From Pollenia angustigena (taxonomy: Eukaryota; Arthropoda; Insecta; Diptera; Polleniidae): a DNA stretch of 64,000 nucleotides. This document shows, one piece after another, positions 11,222-21,435 of this stretch (position 1 is its first letter; every line of letters starts with the position of its first letter). The DNA lies in contig OV884059.1 in NCBI GenBank assembly GCA_930367215.1, positions 157,044,511 to 157,108,510 on the forward strand, given 5' to 3'. The translations under genes and the position numbers were made by a program. The notes below the pieces were generated by a model. The model saw only the letters and a list, made by a program, of their open reading frames with translations, ran no database searches and was not told where the DNA came from.

Positions 11222-11770
11222 ACAAGTAGGTGCGATAAGAACAGAAAGTTGTATAAATATGTAAGTACCGCTTGTATTGGTATGGAAGCTATTTGTAATT
11301 AATTTTGTAACTTTAAATGTTACTGATCTATTTTGAATTTGAAAGGGAGATGCCACGCCCACTTATCCTATAACACCAACTTCTTGATGGATTTTGTGTA
11401 TTGCTAACCCAGCTTTGCGCACCACATCTACCGTACTACAGATATAAAGTAATGTGCTTTGTGCCACGCCTACTTCCCCAATCTCAACCAATTTTTACTA
11501 GATGTCATGCATTGACACCCAAGCTATTTGTGTCAAATTTTAACTTTAATTGTTATTATTCTCCAGATACAAAGAGTGTAGTTTTTTTTTGTATGGAAGG
11601 TGTCACCCCAACTTCTACCACCCCGCCCATTTTTTAAAGAGGTTGTTTATTTTATGCCATGCCATCTTCTTCGACCCCGCCGACATTTTGCGGATGTTTT
11701 GTATTTATAACCAAGATGCTTGAGCACATCTGACATAAATATATACCAACCAAGTACTCATTATACCTAT
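11222..11770 (-). mobile_element. Degenerate DINE-1-like element
   Basis: The segment begins acaagtaggtgcgataagaacag, like a reversed DINE-1 3' tip (AACAAGTAATAGC). It contains minus-strand versions of the gggcgtggc blocks (gatgccacgcccactta, gtgccacgcctacttcc, ccgcccattttt). It is strongly diverged and its limits are approximate. The preceding 11000-11221 shows only a run of gagtact/actcaatac words that may belong to another decayed element. Confidence 0.4.
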
Positions 11771-11920
11771 CGTCTTCGAAAAACCCAAAAAGCTGTGCTT
11801 GGTTTCAAAACTAAAAAAAAAGTATTGAGTACACAAATGAAATGTAATAAAAGTAGTAGAATTTGCTAGCATTAGTACAAGCGATGAAAGTTAAAAAAAG
11901 TAAAGGGTTGTTAACTTTTA

Positions 11921-12809
11921 AGGGCCGATGTTGAATGTGGACCACACCTAAGTCAAGTTTTTTTCGGCATTTCATTTGACATTTCTTAATTACAGACTAA
12001 CGCAATTTGAACCATGAAAAGATACACAATCGAGCAACGCGTTAAAGTTATTCTGACATATTATGAAAATGGGCGTTCAAATCAAAATGCATATTGTGCA
12101 AATCATCTTCAGTGATGAGGCACATTTTTACCTCAGTGGATTCTTCGATAAGCAGAATTGCCGCATTCGGGCGAATGATAATCCAAGAGTGATTGTCAAA
12201 AAACCAATGCACCCACAAAGAGTGACTGTTTGGTGCGGTTTAAGGGCTGGCGGCATCATCGGGCCGTATGTTTTCCAAAATGAGGCGGGTCGGGCAATTA
12301 CTGTGAATTTGTTCGCTATCGTAAGATAATAACGAATTTTTTATGGCCCGAATTGGAAGATATGGTTGTGGACGATATGTGGTTTTAACAGGTTGGTGTC
12401 ACTTGCCGCACAGCTAACGAAACAATGGCTCTTTTGCGCGACAAATTCAATGGCCGTGTTATCTCACGTGGTGGCGATGTCAATTGGCCGCCAAGATCAT
12501 GTGATTTGACACCGTTGGACTTCTTTCTTTGGGGTTATTTGAAAGAAAAGGATACTTCGATAAGCCAGCAGCAATTCACGAGCTAAAGGATGAGATTACT
12601 CGGCACATTAACGGTATAGAACCTCAATTATACCTCAGCGTCATCGAAAATTTAGACCATGGAATGGAGGTGTGTCGCCGAGATCGCGGCGTCCATTCGG
12701 CCGATATTTTGTTCTATACATAATTGAACCATACCAATATTATCATAATAAAAAGAAATGACAATAATTTCCTAAATAATCTGTTTTATTCAAAATCAAC
12801 ATCGGCCCT
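11921..12809 (+). mobile_element. Rosa-type mariner with both ends
   Basis: The terminal inverted repeats are AGGGCCGATGTTGA at 11921 and TCAACATCGGCCCT ending at 12809, with TA on both sides (11919-11920 and 12810-12811). The element is 889 bp, shorter than a full mariner because the transposase has lost its middle. Flanks match the repeat copy at 13.55 kb, which supports the boundaries. Confidence 0.85.
12014..12723 (+). pseudogene. Rosa-type (DD41D) mariner transposase, inactive
   Basis: It opens at 12014 with the helix-turn-helix start MKRYTIEQRVKVILTYYENG. The text then passes through an internal deletion directly to IIFSDEAHFYLSGF, the first catalytic Asp, in another frame. Conserved blocks follow: HPQRVTVWCGL, GGIIGPYVF, YFDKPAAIHELKDEI. 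The second Asp motif is WFQQVGVTC, with Val replacing Asp, and a stop precedes it. The third Asp motif RSCDLTPLDFFLWGY is intact. In relatives the gap between the second and third Asp is 41 residues, which defines the DD41D rosa group. Stops, frameshifts and the lost Asp make it dead. Confidence 0.85.
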
Positions 12810-12960
12810 TAAAATTTTACCACCGTTAACAAGCGACAAATGTTAAAAAAAAAACTATCAAGCGTACTGCATTTTCACAGACGCAAACCAATTTACAAAA
12901 AAACTATTACTTTTTAAAAATATATAGTCTTCCCTTTCGCACAATGATTAAAGCAAATGG

Positions 12961-13400
12961 GCGTTAAAGTGAGTAAAGAAAAAATCGGTCAAGCCGTTCT
13001 CAAGTTATGCGCTTAATAGAAAAAGTGGGCGTAAAAGTAGGCGTGGTAAATTTGTCTTTCGATGAAAACTTAAAATGAATTAATACGAACATTTGAAAGG
13101 AAAATTTGTCAAATCGATGGAGCCGTTTTCTGATTTTAGGTAATTCGAAAAAAGTGGGCGTGGCAAAATTTTCTATTCGTATAAATCTAAGTTGGACCAT
13201 GGCGATCATTTTAAAGAAAAAATCGTCACAATTATATACATACCTAGATGTCATTGGTGGTGCAATATGAAAATTGGATTTTGCAACGCCCCTCCGCCCG
13301 CAGACCGAAAATTAAAAATCAGACTTCACAGTGTCACTCGCCTGAATATTCTGAAGATTCCCTGAAAATTTCATCAAAATCGGCCCAGCCGTTTTGGAAA
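12961..13400. repeat. ACCCGACAGACG-family repeat, 5'-truncated
   Basis: It begins inside the family body (aaaaaatcggtcaagccgttc) and runs through gggcgtaaaagtaggcgtgg to aaaatcggcccagccgtttt. It closely matches 62300-62700. The usual 3' end (tacacacatcctgttttatata) is missing here but present in the 62.7-kb copy. Confidence 0.6.
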
Positions 13401-14395
13401 CAGCTTCAAATATTAAAGATATTGAAAATAATTTTTAAATGTGATATTGATACAAAATTATACATAATAATTTATAGTCCAAATTCGCTTATATTCGACA
13501 AAAGTTGTGCAACTTTAGTAGTGGACTTTAAGCGAAAGGTACTGTAGTAGAATTTTCTAGCATTAGTACAAGCGATAAATGTTAAAAATTTAGACTGTCA
13601 AGCGTACTGCATTTTCCCAGACGCAAACCAATTTACTAAAAAACTTTTGCCTTTTACAAATAGACAATATATATTATATTGTCTTCCCTTTCGCACAATG
13701 ATTAAAGCAAATGTTAAAAATATACCAAAATACAATATTTAACATCTATTAGTCTCTTAAAATTCCTCTCATCGAACGAAAAACGATGTGTTGGTATTTT
13801 CTTCAATTCTGCTTTGTTCACTTATCCGTCAGCAGCCCAAATCATTTTGTTTTATACAAAATTAATTTATATACATAATTTAATATAATTAGCAAAAAAC
13901 TTACCTTGTAAATATTATTTAATTTTTGTTTAGAATAAAATTTTACCGAGCTTGTTACAAAAAGTATCTTTGTTTTGTTTTTTTTTTTTTTTTTTAATAC
14001 AATTCCACTTTTAAATGTTAGAACACTGACACAGCCGAACCAAACAAACTGTTGAGAGAAACTGAAATGTTATACTAATTGAATATGCGGTACATATGTA
14101 CATTCACACACTTTTCATATTTTTAGGTGGCAATGCTGTAATATGTTTTTCAGCAACATGTTTTAAGTTGAAATTCTGTTGAGAATATGTATGTTAACAA
14201 AAAACTTTTGCTTTACAATTGCTCAAATACTGTATGTACCTATAAAAAAAATTTGTACACAAATGGGGTACAGTTTTAATAAAAATGACATTTTAAACAA
14301 CAAAAAATACGAGATAGTGTTTTCATAAAGTCAAAATGTTATTACAAAGTCAAAATGTTATCATGTTTTTAACATTTATTTGAGGAGCGAAATTA
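13401..14395. repeat. Dispersed repeat unit, also at 62755-63735
   Basis: About 1 kb is nearly the same as 62755-63735 in the same orientation. The match covers gcttcaaatattaaagatat, the tagtccaaattcgcttatat block, ttttcccagacgcaaacc, tgtcttccctttcgcacaat and ggtggcaatgctgt. Because the ACCCGACAGACG copy lies upstream in both places, the pair may be a segmental duplication rather than two insertions. No ORF or terminal repeats were recognised. A poly-T tract lies at about 13978-13996. Confidence 0.6.
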
Positions 14396-14690
14396 TTGAG
14401 ACAAATTTTCTAGCTAAAAGTCAGATTTTTAACCCTCCTTACGATTTTGGTTGGCTGTGAGAACGACGCATCACTTTTTTGTTAATTACATTAAAACAAG
14501 AAGTGGCAGCTCCTTTATTCTTTTAATATCTGCGCGATTACTCATTACTCAGAGTTCAGTGTAACAAGTGCGTTTAAATTAAAGTGCTGCTGACTGATCA
14601 GTTTGTCTGTGAGCCCGACTTATAGTTAAGTGTAAAATTTCTTTTCAGGTAAGTTGGTCTTGTTTATATGTAAATGAAAATGCACCCTAA

Positions 14691-15229
14691 TAGTGCATTT
14701 ACACTTGTAATTTTCAAACTAGTTTACGATCGTAAACTACTTTCATAAACTATACCGTTTACATTAGCATTTTTGACAGTTGAGTTGTTTATCTTTGACA
14801 AGTTCTTAGAACCAATCATAAAAAAAAAAACGTTGATACACATACATACGAACATAAAAACAAACCTTTTATTTCCGTTGTCCATCTAAAAGAAAATATG
14901 TAAAAAAAACTAACATTTCTTATAAATTTGGAATTTTTTTAAACATTTTCTTTGTTTATTTTATTTTTCTTACTATTGTTTTGGCTTTTTTTACAGATAA
15001 AAGTAAATTCTTTTTTACTTGATTTTTTTTATTTTTGAGGAAATGTCAAATATCACTAGCATTGCCAGAACAAAATTTTAAAAACAGAGTTGCATTAACA
15101 AAAACTGGTTGTTTGTAACTAGTTTATCTCAAAAGCTAGTTACAAACGTGTTTATAATTTGCATGGATAAACTAGTTTATCATCATAAACAACTTATAAC
15201 CTGTTTATGGAGTTGGTGTAAATGCACTA
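14691..15229. mobile_element. TIR element of the TTYACAC group (TAGTGCA family)
   Basis: The inverted ends are TAGTGCATTTACAC on both sides, with the direct duplication TAA at 14688-14690 and 15230-15232. Inverted similarity continues inward with aaactagtttac. No ORF. The 3-bp TWA duplication suggests PIF/Harbinger ancestry. The neighbouring stretches 14396-14687 and 15233-15543 show nothing I recognise. Confidence 0.75.
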
Positions 15230-15543
15230 TAAATGGCGAGTTTGTAGTGTTTTACAATGATATTGTGCTCAAAATTTGTTTTTAATGTGATTTATTTTTT
15301 TAAGATTTGACGGATACCTTTGTAGAAAAATACTTATCTCAAAACGAGGCATATATTTTAAGGTTTATTGTGAAAGATATTTTTTTAATTGGTTCCTTTA
15401 AAAAAAAAAATGTCTCACAAAAATAGCCGCGAAGGTTAACCAGGTACCTACAAATGTGATAGAAATCGATTTTAAATACGAAACGATTGGAAACCGAAAA
15501 TATAGTTTTCAGTATCTTTTTTAAAGTTGATTTTTAATACATA

Positions 15544-16005
15544 CTAGCTGACCCGACAGACGTTGTCCTGTCCAAATTAGGAAAAATGTTTGCGTTCGAT
15601 TTTTAAAATCCGTTAAAAAGATACGAACATTTGAAAGAAAAATTAGTCAAATCGATGGAGCCGTTTTTTGATTTTAGGTAAATCGAAAAAAGTGGGCGGG
15701 GAAAAATTTTCTTTCCGTAAAAATCTAAGTTGGACCATTTTAAAGAAAGAACAAATCGTCCAAAGCGTTCTCAAGTTATGCGCTTAATAGAAAAAGTGGG
15801 CGTAAAAGTTGGCGTGGTAAATTTTTCTTCAGATGAAAACTTAAAATGGGTTAATACGAACATTTGAAAGAAAAATTTGTCAAATCGATGGAGCCGTTTT
15901 CTGATTTTAGGTAATTCGAAAAAAGCAGGCGGGGCAAAATCGGCCCAGCCGTTTTGGAGTCCATACGTTATATACAAACATACACACATCCTGTTTTATA
16001 TATAA
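15544..16005. repeat. ACCCGACAGACG-family repeat, internally deleted
   Basis: It starts ctagctgacccgacagacgt at 15544 and ends catcctgttttatatata, followed by an agatagatagat microsatellite (16010-16025). It is shorter than the 5.2-kb copy because the bggcaaaaatttc-type middle and the attttgccac stretch are lost. The two retained blocks carry aaagtgggcg and cgttctcaagttatgcgc. Confidence 0.65.
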
Positions 16006-16107
16006 AGAAGAAGATAGATAGATAGATTTCTTATACATTCTGTCTTTATTCTTTTAAATTTTATATTATCTAAGTATGTTTTAGTATGTACCTATGTAGG
16101 TATGTAC

Positions 16108-16183
16108 ATATCGTCGTTCGTAAATGATTGTGTTCTATATTTTACATATATTATGGAACACAAAAATTTACGAACGACGATAT
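16108..16183. repeat. Hairpin (76 bp)
   Basis: The arms ATATCGTCGTTCGTAAAT and ATTTACGAACGACGATAT are inverted copies around a loop that itself has the small pair gtgttc/gaacac. It may be a minimal foldback MITE. Flanked by tatgtac-type repeats, so a target duplication cannot be judged. Confidence 0.55.
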
Positions 16184-16559
16184 GTTAAATGAAGTGTATT
16201 TTAAACAAAAAATTGCGAGAATAATTTAAAAATGAATTTTAAAATCGCTCAAAGTTCTTCACATCTTTTATAAACGGTCGTTTTGAAATAGAAATACAAT
16301 AAAAAAAAGTTAAATTTGTTGATTATAGGACAGCTATTACACGCCAAAAAAGATACCGTAAAAGTCTAGTGAGCAAAACAGCTGTTTGGTATTTCTGGCA
16401 TACTTGTTTCGTATCTCATATTTCAATCGAAAAATTTATCGATGCTGTAGTTACAACACTTGAGCACTGGTTTCATTATAATCAAAGTTTATAGAAGGAG
16501 TTTCCGCGAACTGTTTAATCTTCCACTAAAAGCTCCAGACATTGTTCCCGATTCTAAAG

Positions 16560-16701
16560 GCCTCGTTACTTTTACTTAAACGTAAACCAAGCTTATGTAT
16601 GTATAAATGGGAACTATTGCGCAATCATGGCGTTGCGCATTAACCTGAAGTCGTCGGCTACGTTAACGTGTCCGGAACATTTACGTATGAGTAACGAGAC
16701 C
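16560..16701. mobile_element. Small foldback element
   Basis: The ends cctcgttacttttacttaaacg and, reversed, tctcgttactcatacgtaaatg are inverted repeats about 140 bp apart, with no ORF. The rest of 16184-17090 holds only weak similarity to 32150-32210 (tttcaatcgaaaa, gttacagaaca) and AT-rich sequence. Confidence 0.45.
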
Positions 16702-17090
16702 GTAAGTTCAAACAAAAACTTATTACCTCGATTTAAACAAAGTGGTGAACTTTAGCGACAATGTTGCACATCACATGAAATTTTTGTATGCAAATTAAAG
16801 CTCAAATTTATGGAAAATGTTGAGCAACATTTATTATTTCGTAAGAAAAATGTATAAATGGAAAAATGTACTTTATTTCATGTACATATCTGACAGAAAG
16901 AGACAAGGCATAAAAAATTATTTAATGCTGCAAAACAAGTTTTATTGTATGGGATATAAAAAATGCAGAAACGAGCTATATTTTCTTAAATATTTTTTTC
17001 CTTAAATGCGAAGATACTACACTGCAGTTTTATTTTGCCAATTGACCCATTTTCCGGTTATTTTTCTGACTCAACGTTGTCTTTCGCGAT

Positions 17091-17170
17091 GCAATTCACA
17101 CTTTTCTGTCCCTTTGTTATTGAATAAGTGTCAATTCACACTTTTCTGTCCCTTTGTTATCGAAGAGGTG
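17091..17170. repeat. Tandem duplication, about 40-bp unit, two copies
   Basis: The phrase caattcacacttttctgtcc occurs at 17092 and 17132, each followed by ctttgttat and a slightly different gaa..gtgt. It is a simple direct duplication. No function is apparent. Confidence 0.7.
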
Positions 17171-17281
17171 TTAATTTGAAGTTATGCCTGAACTGGTACG
17201 ACGGCATCAACCACGGGATTGATACTGTGGCACCGGTAAACAGACTGTCCCATAGTTATCTATAGGTCCCTAAGTCCCTTA

Positions 17282-17568
17282 GTCTAAATTTACACTTTTT
17301 ATCTTTTGATGCTCAACTTCTTTTCAAATCCCTTTTAAAGATGCCATCATAATCACACGCAGCAATCGGTTTCAACTTCTTTTGGTTCAAAACAATAACA
17401 ATTTTATTAACAGCGAATCAAAGAGAAAAAGAAAAGAAACCAACGAATCAAAACACAAAGCGTACTGACCGAGTACAGGCATCTCCGTACTAACCCCCTT
17501 TCTTCTTTCTTCTCTCACCTAAAAACATAAGAGTTGAGCATCAAAAGATGAAACGTGTGAAAGCAGAC
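17282..17568. mobile_element. MITE of the TTYACAC group (GTCTAAA family), copy 1
   Basis: The ends are GTCTAAATTTACAC and, reversed, GTCTGCTTTCACACG, flanked by the direct duplication TTA (17279-17281 and 17569-17571). The inverted repeat continues as tcttttgatgctcaact. A second copy in reverse orientation lies at 38402-38718 with TAA on both sides. The interior carries gtactgaccgagtacagg-type small palindromes. Confidence 0.8.
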
Positions 17569-17829
17569 TTAGTGATAGGTGAAAGTACCAATTTGGGACC
17601 GGTCCAGCGCACTGCAGGGTAGTTTAGGATACAACAATGAAACATTTTTTTTATACATACATACTTAAGTATGTACCTATAAATATGTTATTTCTATTTA
17701 ATGGTTAAATAATTATGTAAAAAGACGTACATACAAAACTTTTAGAAAGAAAATCAGATCCTGAAAGGAAATCAGATCATGTAAAGTATGGGTATATTTT
17801 TTTTTAATTTGCTTATTACTAGTACCTTA

Positions 17830-18360
17830 AGGGTTAAACAGAGTTGTGTTTAATAAAATAATTTTGCAGCCACAAGGTATGCAACGATGTTTATTTTTAA
17901 AAGATCTTTAGTTTACATACATTTTATAACATACATATTTGTATGTGAATGTGTACGTCGAATGAGTGTAATATATAGTACGTACCTACATTTACTGCCT
18001 GTTTAACGATATCGAACGTCATCGTTCGCATAGAAAATTACATTAAAAACAAACTTCGAAGAATGTTCGAATTTTGTTTTTGTTTTAAATGTAATTTTCT
18101 ATGCGAACGATGACGTTCGTAATCCATGAACAGGCTGTAAATACAAATTGTAATACACTGTATGTACAAAAATATGTATACACAATAAATGTATACGTAA
18201 ATAAAAAGAGCTGCCATTTTCAATTTAATTTATTGCACAAAATCTCGAGTTTATTGTTGAGAATATTGAGAATGATAGGGAGCGGTACTCAGTTCATGTA
18301 CGGAGCAATTCTATTTTATTTTGTTATTCTCACACTTTTAACTGGAATTGGGCTGTATGT
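17830..18360. repeat. Repeat unit V, copy A, first part
   Basis: From about 17830 to 18360 this matches 38050-38790 (taccttaagggttaaacaga, tttgcagccacaaggtatg, aagagctgcc, tcatgtacggagcaattct). Copy B has a MITE at 38402 where copy A is continuous. Copy A has an extra hairpin at 18013-18119. Copy A resumes at 21408 after a roughly 3-kb insertion. Confidence 0.65.
18013..18119. repeat. Near-perfect hairpin (107 bp)
   Basis: The arms CGAACGTCATCGTTCGCATA and its exact complement, followed inward by gaaaattacattaaaa / ttttaaatgtaattttc, face each other over a short loop with a cttcgaag core. The arms are about 37 bp with almost no mismatch. The element is absent from the paralogous unit at 38.2 kb. 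It is a foldback MITE candidate; a transcript would form a long hairpin. Confidence 0.65.
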
Positions 18361-19474
18361 TTTGTAGGCTTGCCAACCGTACTTCATAATAATAAAGTAT
18401 TTTACGTTATTTCGAGTTATTGTACTCTATACTTTATGAGAATAATAAAGTACGCAAAAATACTTTATTTCGCATGATAAGATTTACCTAGAAAATAGGT
18501 TCAGGTTATATTAGTCAGGGTTTTATAAATTATAATACCTACTTATTGTTTCTAATTAATATTTCTTTTATATTAAATAAACATACATACATGTATAAAA
18601 TTTTCTGTTATTTCCCAGATAGCATATGCTGTTTGTTAGACGATTATGTTTAATATACAACTCCTAAAAGAATCTTCTGATGATTATCTGGCGAGTAACA
18701 AAAACATCTAAATCTTTTTTTATTTATTTTTGACACGCTCGTCTTTAAATCTTTAAATGAACCTTTTGGGACTCTCTGTAAGAGTCGTATTACAATTACT
18801 GAGCTACCTAAATAATACCGTTTTTGAGGTATGAAAATGTTGTTGCCAATACAATTATAATAAAACAAACCGTCCTGAGGATCTGTTAAAAAGGATTTTC
18901 CAACAGGATGGTATTGATTTCGCGACCTTAAGGTTTGTTTTATAGAAATTGTATGAAAATTAGAAGTTTTGGCTCAAAAATACGCTTGATGCCCTTAGCT
19001 CAGTCATACGGCTGAGCATTTCACGAGTCGTAAAATAATACCTACAGGAGTATCATTCGACTCTTGGCTCGTTAGATGATCTCTACATACATCATAAACG
19101 AGCTGCGTTATGGAAGAATCTCTAATACGAATCAGCACGTGTATCAGTTTCTCCCGTGCGAGGAATTGTCTGCAATTAAAAAATGAGCTAGTCGACGATC
19201 AAAAGTTCTCTTTATGAGATTCCTACATAGTAGACTCCTAGAGGATTGAAAATACTAACTTGGTTAAAATAAAATTTTATTAAAATACCTAATTACTTTT
19301 AATTAGTTAAGCCTGAGGTCTTTTTATTTATAAAATATTATATTTATTAATAATTAAAAGTAATTATAAAAATAAAGGTCAAATAAGAATAAATAACATT
19401 TTAATAAAATATAAATTTATGTAGGTATTAATAAAATAATTTTTTTATTCTACTTTTAAATCAAACACTTTACT

Positions 19475-19603
19475 TTAGCTGCACTTTTGTGCAGGTAACC
19501 ACAATTGTGTATCTTTACATTAAGGCAGGTAAATGTATTTAAGATAACTTGCATTTTTGATTTACCTGCACAAAAAATCGTGCAAAGAAGATTGTGCAGC
19601 TAA
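19475..19603. mobile_element. Small foldback MITE
   Basis: The ends TTAGCTGCACTTTTGTGC and, reversed, TTAGCTGCACAATC are about 129 bp apart, with an inner inverted pair gcaggtaa/ttacctgc. TTA and TAA face each other at the ends, so the target duplication is not clear. No ORF. Confidence 0.5.
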
Positions 19604-19984
19604 GTCAAAACTACTCTAATTAATATTAGTCAGGGCCATTTGTTGATGTTTTCTTATATTGGCAGTACGATTTTTCGAAAAAAATTAATCTGACAGCACT
19701 ATTTCACTTGTTTTTTTTTTTTTTGTTTGAGTACAATAACTGCCTGATTTTAAAACACGAGTGCTAGCACTAAAGTGACTCGTTTAACTAACATTTAAAA
19801 CAAAATTTAAAAATTTCCATTCCTTAAGGGGGCTCCCATTCAAAATGTTTAATACAGACTAGAAATATATTAAGGAAAACGTACCATAACAACCAAGGAG
19901 TCTCGAGACATACTTGCCCCTTATCACCACTTCTTAAGGGGGCTCCCATACATACATATATTGCGTTTTATGAAATTTTAACAT

Positions 19985-20634
19985 TACCCTGTAGTAAATA
20001 AAATAGTCAGTTGCAAAAAACACTAACTATAAATTAACTTTTTTTTAAATGACTACTAATTGGTTTAAATCTCATGCAGATATCAACCAAAAAGGCGCAC
20101 GTAAAACACAAATAAAAGCAAAATAAGTAAAACAAGCATGCCATGAAGTCAAATGAAAAAAATAAATACAAACATTTTAAAATAATTAAAAATTAAATCA
20201 ATACAAATCTGTTTATGTACATATGTATGTACTAGCAATTATGTGGCGAATTTATTTCAGGACTTTTATACATCATCACTTAGGGCAGTTTAATGCAAAA
20301 TTTTCATAAATAATTATTTCTATATCAAAATATATAAAGATATACATATGTATGCATGTTCATATGTATATTTTTTTGACAAAAATTATTTAAAATTTAA
20401 ATAATCTATTATTAACTGACAATACTTTTAATTAATTACAAATACGTTGAAAAATAAGTAGTTAGTAGTCAGTTAAAAAGTCATGCAAAGATGGCCAATT
20501 GACTACTGCCTATGACATGCCTATGTTAAAATAGTGAGTCGTCGACAAGAAAAAAAGTCACTTAATCAACTAGTTGTGGTTATAAAAAAACCAGTTTGAA
20601 GTTAGTTATAAATGTGTTTGACTTCCTACAGGGT
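19985..20634. mobile_element. Foldback MITE, ACCCTGTAG ends
   Basis: The termini are ACCCTGTAGTAAATAAA and, reversed, ACCCTGTAGGAAGTCAAA. Further inverted pairs inside (gtcagttgca, gacta) suggest a long imperfect foldback of about 650 bp. No ORF. It lies inside the 18361-21407 insertion. Confidence 0.5.
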
Positions 20635-21435
20635 AATTAAAATTTTTCGACTTTTGTGAATAAAATCAAAATTTTAAACAGACTTTAATCATTTATAGCT
20701 CGTATTGTTGAAGCTTTTTTTTATATGTATGTCTGGAAAAAATTAGAAGCATAGCTGCATTTTTTATAGATTTTTAATAAACAAAAATTTCGAAATGTTG
20801 CTAAAAGATTATTTTTGTTGCCAAAAAAAAAATGATGTTTCTAAAACGACTGCGCATGTTAAAAAAATTTAACGTTTAAAGGAAATTTTATTGCGGATTT
20901 TCTATTTTTTTTTAGTAATTTCAATCAACTGAACCGTTTTTAAACCGGTAGTGGATTCAGTACCCGAATTTTTTCTTATCCTTTAATAATCAATGTACTT
21001 CAGCGGTCATCACAAAGAGAGACAGTTAAAAATGTGTATGTAGTGGTGAGTGCAAAGAGAGGAAAATAAATTTACTCTATTGATACATTAACTATGTGTT
21101 GTGTTCTTGGTTTTTAAAGTTTTTATAATTTTTGTTATAAAATTCTGTTTAATAGCAAAATGTTTGTATAATATTTGTCATAAAATTCTTTTATTACAGA
21201 AATCTTACTAAAAAACGACTTTTAAAATTCTTGCGTTTTGCGTTTGCGATTTCCAGCACACCCCTGTATGGCTTTTTACAATTGTTTCGTTAACCTTCGT
21301 GTTGTGTGAGTGTGAAATTCACGAAAAGTGCTCGACCCCCGGGGGCATAGCGTGATGATCGTTGATGTACTTTAATTGCAACCAAAAAAGTTGGGAACCC
21401 TAGCTGTAGGTGTATTTGTATTTATATATAATATA

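Larger units (their letters stand above)
11855..12960. repeat. Fragment of the 13.55-kb repeat, split by a mariner
   Basis: The text gtagaatttgctagcattagtacaagcgat (11858 on) and, after the mariner, caagcgtactgcattttc...cgcaaaccaattta (12860 on) matches 13552-13710. It therefore represents another copy of that repeat. It stops at atgattaaagcaaatg, where an ACCCGACAGACG-family copy follows. Confidence 0.6.
18361..21407. other. Roughly 3-kb insertion into repeat unit V
   Basis: The paralogue at 38.8 kb is continuous (aactggaagttgtctgtaggtgtatttg), while here the two halves are separated. The tips, taggcttgccaacc at the left and gttgggaacccta at the right, are loosely inverted and hAT-like, but I could not confirm an 8-bp duplication. 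Inside are actttat/ataaagta words (18395-18480), the MITEs at 19475 and 19985, a duplicated phrase cttaagggggctcccat (19826 and 19933), and no convincing ORF. Confidence 0.4.
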
